A stretch of 9,478 nt of DNA. Source: UBA4823 sp034436035 (GTDB lineage Bacteria > Chloroflexota > Anaerolineae > Anaerolineales > UBA4823). The notes under the pieces were generated by a model. The model ran no database searches. It was not told where the DNA came from and saw nothing but the letters and a program-made list of their open reading frames with translations. Made by a program: the position numbers and the translations under genes. This document shows positions 5,020 through 9,478 of the stretch, piece after piece (position 1 is the stretch's first letter; each line of letters begins with the position of its first letter). The stretch lies in assembly GCA_034436035.1 (NCBI GenBank), contig DAOTVW010000198.1:1-9478 (forward strand), read 5' to 3'.

Positions 5020-7757
5020 TGGGTGTAGGACCCAGCTTGGCTCGGCCACGTAATGTATATGTTAATTTTAAGACACCATGGGACGCATTTCGCCAAAAAC
5101 TACCTGCTAGTCCCACGGTAGCTCCTGGGTCGGCTCAGGTTGTTTCAACTTTAGTTACACAGCTTGCTCAAGATCAATATACCAACCTCACAATGAACTT
5201 TATGCCACTAGTGGTCGTACCCATTGGTCAGCCATTGGTAGCTGTAAGCGCCACCACATCCAACTTGCCAAGTGGTGAGGCACCCGTACCCACATACGCT
5301 CAAACTATTGCATCTAATGCATCGGACGGTCCTATGTGTATGGTACGCCCAGCTACCGGAGAAGCCTGGGAATTTTGGCAGATGACATATTCTAGCTCTG
5401 CGTGGTCAAGTACAGATGCAGGATACGTATCCAATGCTCATTCTGCTGCTGGTTCCTTTCCTGGTTCTTATGGACTATCTGCTTCGGGATTGGCTTATTC
5501 TGGTATTATGATCACTGAAGCAGATATTAAAAGCGGGGTTATTGATCATACTATTGGTATCACCGTAGCTTGGTGTACCTACCCTCCTAATGGAACATAT
5601 TGGCCTCCTGCCGTTCGTTACGACTCCGGGGACACAGGTGGTCCTAACGGCCCTACCGAAGGTATGCTTTTAACCTGGAAAGCGGGAACCACAAAGCCTA
5701 CTGGATTAACCCCTATTGCTTCTATGGTTTATGACGCCATTGCCAATTATGGTATGTATGTGATGGACGTTACCACAGCGTCTAATACCAACCCGAACCA
5801 GGGTCTAGGTATTCAATTTGAGCAGCAATCTGATTGGTCGGTCGAGGGTGGTATTGGAACAGATCCAATTACTACTGCAATGGGTGGTCAAGCAAACTAC
5901 AATGCCATCGCTCCTTTAGGAACAATTTTTAATCAACTGGAAGTTATTACTCCTCCCGCTTTGGGATCTGGTGGATCTCAGCCATCTGCACCTACGGGAT
6001 TGACAGTAGGAACTATTACCGATACATCCGTAGCGCTTTCTTGGACAGCAGCGACGAATGCTCTTTATTATCTGATTGAATATAGCTCTGATTCTGGATC
6101 TACATGGACTTTAGCCGGAATGGAAGCAAGTCCTGCAACATGGCCCACAGGGACCAGTTTTACGGTTACAGGATTGGTGGGTGGTACATCTTACGAATTT
6201 CGTGTGTGGACAATGGGCGCCAATGGATCAGGATATTCAGGTCAATTATCAGCGCCAACCGCAGCAGTATCAGCAACCACATCTAATGCTCCTGTATTTT
6301 CTGCTGATACCCCACCTGATGCTGTAGTAAATACTTCATATTCTTATACATTTGTAGCTAGCGGATCACCTACATTCAGTGTGGCATCGGGAACAATTCC
6401 TACTGGACTTACTCTTTCAAGTGCAGGTGTACTTTCGGGTGTACCGACCTCTATTGGCTCGTCTACATTTACTGTAACAGCATCAAGTACATCATTGGGT
6501 ACATCTACCACTACCTCTTCTATCACAATAAATGTAAATTCTGCATTAACTGTACCCGCTGTTACAAATGCCGATTTTGGTTATGGAGGCACCTTAACTC
6601 CTGCGTTCCCAACGGGATGGTTGCCGGGGGATGTATGTTACGCCTTCACATCATTGGCTGGAAGTTCTCCTGCAAATACTCCAACTGGATGGACTTCAAT
6701 TGCTGGTCCAGACTCAAACCAATTTACGACTACGGCTGTATTCCGTCGAGTTTTACAATCAGGTGATACTGCACCTGGATGGGTTGACCCAGGTACCGGA
6801 TCTGATCAGTTTGATGTAGGTTACGTTTTAGTTAGAAATGCAGACAATACTACTCCTGAAGATGTTACTGCGGCTCATGGAACAACTTATGGTGGTCCTC
6901 CGACCCTAACTATTAATAGTGTTACACCTACAACCGCTGGTTGTTTAGTGCTCTATTATTTGGCGGGTTATTTAACCTCCGGAACAGTCGATACAAATAC
7001 TTCTCAAGTAGCTTATACAGAAGGCAATGCTCATGAGTATGTATTCTATGATCAGCAAGCGGCAGCTACATCTACTCCATCTACTATCAATTCAAGTGTA
7101 AATCAGCCAGTATCCAGCTATGCTGTTATTCCAGTAAAGCCAAAACCTGCCCCTACTATTGTTCAGTCTAATCTTCCGGCGACCAGCAGTAGCTCGTTTA
7201 CAACAGCTTATACAAACAATGTAACAGCAGGAAATAAACTTGTTGTAATCGCTGCCAATGGTGCTAGCAACGGTGGAATATCCATTACTGACACAGCTAA
7301 TAATACTTGGACCAAGGATCTAGAAGTAGATGCCACTAATGGATTCGTTACTACATTTTGGTCTGCTGTTGCTAATGCAAGTGGCGCAGTATCGGTCACC
7401 ATGACGGCTGCTAATTCTACCGTTAACTTCCCTCAGGTAGATGTTTTTGAGCTATCTAATGTAACGGGAGTTGACGTTAGCGTTTCAAACGCTGCTACCA
7501 CAACATCTACAGGTACATTTAGTAGTGGATCGGTAACAACAAGACGTTCTGGAATTGCCTTCGCAAATCTTAGCACCAATGGAACGTATACTACCGGAAC
7601 CAATAATTCAGGATGGACTGAGGATACGTCCTCAGCAGCCCTGAATGATGAAAACTTTGCTGTATTCCATCAATTTGTTGCATCAGGTCAATCTCTAGAG
7701 CTTTCTGGAACAATGACCGCTGGTGCCGCCGATGCAATGGTAATAACTTATTACTAA
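5019..7757 (+). CDS. Multidomain host-binding appendage protein with FN3 and Ig-like domains
   Basis: This 912-residue protein starts at an ATG that shares one base with the previous TAA (TAATG) and has GGAGGA at 5003-5008. Residues 1 to about 315 form an uncharacterised domain with EFWQM, ASGLAYSGIMITEADIKSG-VIDH, PPAVRYD, EGMLL and AIANYGMYVMDV. It resembles, from memory, a domain of secreted bacterial proteins. Residues about 320-422 are a fibronectin type III domain (SAPTGLTV, VALSWTAA, YLIEYSSD, GTSYEFRV). Residues about 424-509 are a He_PIG-type Ig-like domain (IPTGLTLSSAGVLSGVPTS, then FTVTA). Residues about 510-710 and 711-912 are two beta-sandwich-like domains with GDVCYAFTS/PTGWTSI and GNKLVVIAANG/DTANNTWTK patterns, common in phage minor tail proteins and bacterial surface proteins. 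There is no signal peptide. It is probably a receptor- or glycan-binding fibre on the virion surface. The domain order is well supported; ligand and attachment site are unknown. Confidence 0.75.
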   Translation: MGVGPSLARPRNVYVNFKTPWDAFRQKLPASPTVAPGSAQVVSTLVTQLAQDQYTNLTMNFMPLVVVPIGQPLVAVSATTSNLPSGEAPVPTYAQTIASNASDGPMCMVRPATGEAWEFWQMTYSSSAWSSTDAGYVSNAHSAAGSFPGSYGLSASGLAYSGIMITEADIKSGVIDHTIGITVAWCTYPPNGTYWPPAVRYDSGDTGGPNGPTEGMLLTWKAGTTKPTGLTPIASMVYDAIANYGMYVMDVTTASNTNPNQGLGIQFEQQSDWSVEGGIGTDPITTAMGGQANYNAIAPLGTIFNQLEVITPPALGSGGSQPSAPTGLTVGTITDTSVALSWTAATNALYYLIEYSSDSGSTWTLAGMEASPATWPTGTSFTVTGLVGGTSYEFRVWTMGANGSGYSGQLSAPTAAVSATTSNAPVFSADTPPDAVVNTSYSYTFVASGSPTFSVASGTIPTGLTLSSAGVLSGVPTSIGSSTFTVTASSTSLGTSTTTSSITINVNSALTVPAVTNADFGYGGTLTPAFPTGWLPGDVCYAFTSLAGSSPANTPTGWTSIAGPDSNQFTTTAVFRRVLQSGDTAPGWVDPGTGSDQFDVGYVLVRNADNTTPEDVTAAHGTTYGGPPTLTINSVTPTTAGCLVLYYLAGYLTSGTVDTNTSQVAYTEGNAHEYVFYDQQAAATSTPSTINSSVNQPVSSYAVIPVKPKPAPTIVQSNLPATSSSSFTTAYTNNVTAGNKLVVIAANGASNGGISITDTANNTWTKDLEVDATNGFVTTFWSAVANASGAVSVTMTAANSTVNFPQVDVFELSNVTGVDVSVSNAATTTSTGTFSSGSVTTRRSGIAFANLSTNGTYTTGTNNSGWTEDTSSAALNDENFAVFHQFVASGQSLELSGTMTAGAADAMVITYY

Positions 7758-7768
7758 TTTGCTATAAT
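7741..7768 (+). promoter_or_regulatory. Extended -10 promoter candidate with overlapping palindrome
   Basis: A consensus extended -10, TGCTATAAT (7760-7768), lies 22 bases before the ATG at 7791. No good -35 hexamer is present at the expected spacing (about 7740-7745), as is common with extended -10 promoters. The expected -35 region overlaps a perfect palindrome, TAATAA-C-TTATTA (7741-7753), which spans the last codons of the upstream gene. This could be an operator. It would give the three downstream genes an internal promoter. AT-rich matches to TATAAT do occur by chance. Confidence 0.45.
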
Positions 7769-7790
7769 CTGTGTATTCACAGGAGCCCCT

Positions 7791-8078
7791 ATGTCTTTTA
7801 TCGATGCTTATAATGCCTCTCAAAATCCTCAATTAAATCAGCGTGTACGTGTGGCATTGATGCAATATGCCGATACGGTAGCTACAGAGCCCCCAAACAC
7901 AGTGAATCATTCCAATAGAGTCATTCTTATTGGAAGAGTTATGGCCGCAACCACTCAATATGCTGATCTATTCACGGTTTATGCTACTGCTGTAAGTGGG
8001 ATTACTGAAGCATCTGATGACGCTTCGATTCTTACTGCTGTGGGAAATGCTTGGACAAACTTTGCGGGGAGTATCTAA
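7791..8078 (+). CDS. Small helical phage protein of unknown function
   Basis: This 95-residue protein starts at an ATG with AGGAG (7781-7785) five bases upstream. It appears mostly alpha-helical: FIDAYNASQNPQLNQRVRVALMQYADTV near the N-terminus, then TVNHSNRVILIGRVMAATTQYAD, and an ILTAVGNAWTNFAG end. The layout (Asp-Ala-Tyr start, Asn-His-x-Asn-Arg centre, Trp near the C-terminus followed by Ala-Gly) matches a small phage protein I recall from many tailed-phage structural modules. No biochemical role is known to me. It has no cysteine or membrane segment. Its TAA shares one base with the next ATG, so the two are probably translated together and may act together. A virion or appendage-assembly role is inferred from position only. 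Confidence 0.7.
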   Translation: MSFIDAYNASQNPQLNQRVRVALMQYADTVATEPPNTVNHSNRVILIGRVMAATTQYADLFTVYATAVSGITEASDDASILTAVGNAWTNFAGSI

Positions 8079-8551
8079 TGGCTGTAACCAAACTTACATA
8101 TGCAACAAACGCAGCTATTACCATCACCACTGATTCTTTGGCGTCCAGTCAAACGGTGGGTCGTAGCTCTGCATATGTAGATAACACCACAAACGATTAT
8201 CTCGACGCTTTGGTGGTCGGTATCGTCCCTTTAGCTTCAGGGACCACAGCGAACGATCAGGCAATTTATGTGTATGCTTACGGAACAGTAGATACCACTC
8301 ATTATACCGAAGGCGTCACGGGTACAGACGCATCATTTACTATCAATAACCCAACATCATTACGTCTTATCGGGGTAATTCCTACACCTAGTGGAGGAAT
8401 TACTTATACCAGTGGACCATGGTCAGTAGCAAATGCCTTTGGTGGAATTGTTCCCGAAAGATGGGGCTTAGTAGTAGTTAATTATTCCGGCCTAGCCTTG
8501 GGCACCGGTACTTCTTGGAGCTATCAGGGCATCACAGCAACGACTGCCTAA
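8078..8551 (+). CDS. Beta-sandwich virion protein, conserved phage family
   Basis: I place the start at the ATG at 8078, which overlaps the previous stop by one base and has GGGGAG (8066-8071) six bases upstream. A TTG start at 8051 would overlap the previous gene and lacks this spacing. The 157-residue protein is beta-rich. Its pattern recurs in phage structural regions: SLASSQTVGRSSAYVDNTTNDYLDALV (about residues 19-45), a VYAYGTVD strand, GTDASFTINNPTSLRLIGVI (about 82-101), GPWSVANAFGGIVPERWGLVV (about 112-132) and NYSGLALG near the end. There are no cysteines and no signal peptide. It is likely a virion or appendage subunit with a jelly-roll-like fold. Family membership is recalled from pattern; the fold is inferred. 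Confidence 0.72.
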   Translation: MAVTKLTYATNAAITITTDSLASSQTVGRSSAYVDNTTNDYLDALVVGIVPLASGTTANDQAIYVYAYGTVDTTHYTEGVTGTDASFTINNPTSLRLIGVIPTPSGGITYTSGPWSVANAFGGIVPERWGLVVVNYSGLALGTGTSWSYQGITATTA

Positions 8552-8560
8552 GGGGTAGAT

Positions 8561-9478
8561 ATGGCTACTCTAATTAGGCCAGCGAGTTGGGGGCAAGCGA
8601 AGCCAACTCTAGGATCTCAAATTAATTGGGGTCACCCTCTTGCTCAAGGAATGCTTATTTTTGCGCCTTTATGGTATGGATCGTCAGCACCTAATGACTA
8701 CCTTTATGGAGGAGGGAACGGAGTCGCAGGTGCATATTATGGGTCGGGATTCGCTACCGTACCGAACGTGGCAGCGGCCGGTATTCGACTAAACGCTACC
8801 CCTCCTGGTCACACTTCCGAGTCAGCGCTATCGTTTGCTGTCCGAGCTAATATTCTTGGTATACTATCTTCATACGCTGGCGTTCTCAATCAACGTGTTA
8901 GTGCCTATACCAACGGACTGATGATTCCATCCCCGAATCAGTTGGGTATCAACTGGTCCAATAAGGCAACTTGGCAGTGGAATGGCGCAGGCTTTGATTA
9001 CAACCGAGAGCAACTTCTTGGGGGATCGGCGGCTATCGGCAGGATGCTTACATGGTCAGCCAGCGATTTTGCCACCAATACCAGTAACGTTCCCACAGCC
9101 CCAACAAGTTTAGATATAAGCGCTAACTTTAGCGTCGGGCTGGACGTATACAACTCAAACAGAGTCGCTTATGGTTCATATACTTACGCTATAGTATGGA
9201 ACCGCTGGGTCACCGCCGACGAATACGAATGGCTCAACGCAGAGCCCTACGCCTTCTTCGCTCCTCCTGCTATTCAACGTTTCTATTCTATTTATGCTGG
9301 ATCTCCAGCCATTGAAAAGTCTTACAATTTTATCTTGCCGGGTAGATTACCAGGAACTCTAGCAGCCCAGCCAAATTCAGTATCCACAAATCTTAACTAT
9401 ATTGTACAGGCATCTGCTTTCATTGATTTTAATGCTATCAATGTTTTAAACGCATCTGCCTCTATTTTATTAGAAGCA
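8561..9478 (+). CDS. LamG/concanavalin-like appendage protein, 3' partial
   Basis: The ATG has AGGGG (8551-8555) five bases upstream, and the frame stays open to the last base, giving 306 visible residues. The N-terminus (LIRPASWGQAKP, then INWGHPLAQGMLIFAPLW) is typical of phage proteins that carry a concanavalin A-like/LamG domain. The body (about residues 25-235) is beta-rich with GIRLNAT, LSFAVRANI, MLTWSASD and FSVGLDVY strands. It closes with AIVWNRWVTADEYEWLNAEPYAFF (about 211-234), matching the usual final strand and short helix of such domains. A new segment begins after residue about 250 and contains YIVQASAFIDF and NASASILLEA, so a further domain extends past the window. The domain usually binds carbohydrate or forms a structural beta-sandwich, so host-surface binding is plausible. 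Six cysteine-free domains of this style in a row support a shared appendage role. Confidence 0.72.
   Translation, partial: MATLIRPASWGQAKPTLGSQINWGHPLAQGMLIFAPLWYGSSAPNDYLYGGGNGVAGAYYGSGFATVPNVAAAGIRLNATPPGHTSESALSFAVRANILGILSSYAGVLNQRVSAYTNGLMIPSPNQLGINWSNKATWQWNGAGFDYNREQLLGGSAAIGRMLTWSASDFATNTSNVPTAPTSLDISANFSVGLDVYNSNRVAYGSYTYAIVWNRWVTADEYEWLNAEPYAFFAPPAIQRFYSIYAGSPAIEKSYNFILPGRLPGTLAAQPNSVSTNLNYIVQASAFIDFNAINVLNASASILLEA

Noticed and set aside
5240..6288. Repeated AVSATTSN peptide in the 912-residue protein (about residues 75-82 and 414-421)
   Set aside because: The eight-residue match is in Ser/Thr/Ala-rich linker sequence, uses different codons, and is not flanked by further similarity, so it is probably convergent low complexity.
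8051..8077. TTG start at 8051 for the beta-sandwich virion protein
   Set aside because: It would overlap the previous gene by 28 bases. The ATG at 8078 has a GGGGAG site at ideal spacing, and family members begin near that Met-Ala-Val.

Overview
The window looks like part of the virion-structure region of a double-stranded DNA tailed phage (Caudoviricetes) or a closely related prophage. All genes lie on the + strand, packed tightly and each preceded by a good Shine-Dalgarno sequence. They read, in order, as capsid assembly, capsid shell, then fibre/appendage proteins. Base composition is moderate (roughly half G+C) and all nine visible stop codons are TAA. The host cannot be read from the sequence. 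Similarities recalled from memory, to Gp80-like tail proteins and to moderate-GC actinobacteriophage head genes, make an actinobacterial host possible but unproven. No integrase, transposase, tRNA, CRISPR array or replication gene is visible.

Head block (1-3664). The first gene is cut by the left edge and encodes a very acidic, low-complexity protein with one helical segment, suggesting a capsid scaffold or assembly protein. It carries a lone CPNC motif. An 80-nt spacer with a hairpin beside the ribosome-binding site leads to a 211-residue protein whose position suggests a capsid decoration (cement) protein. Next is a 331-residue HK97-fold major capsid protein.

Non-coding block (3665-3998). 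The capsid gene is followed by a 13-bp intrinsic-terminator-like hairpin, a second 10-bp hairpin, and a third structured element: a closed 9-bp stem, internal pairing and seven T's. That element runs straight into the ribosome-binding site of a 23-residue all-hydrophobic microprotein. An imperfect 20-bp dyad precedes the next gene. This is the least explained part of the window.

Appendage block (3999-9478). Six genes encode mostly beta-rich, Ser/Thr/Gly/Ala-rich proteins. They are a Gp80-like tail protein, a two-part tail-fibre-like protein, a 912-residue multidomain adhesin (uncharacterised N-terminal domain, fibronectin III, He_PIG-type Ig-like domain, two C-terminal beta-sandwich domains), a small helical phage protein, a beta-sandwich virion protein, and a LamG/concanavalin-like protein cut by the right edge. 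An extended -10 promoter candidate lies before the fourth of these. The block probably builds host-binding structures. Because it directly follows the capsid gene with no connector genes between, capsid-attached fibres are a possible alternative to tail fibres.
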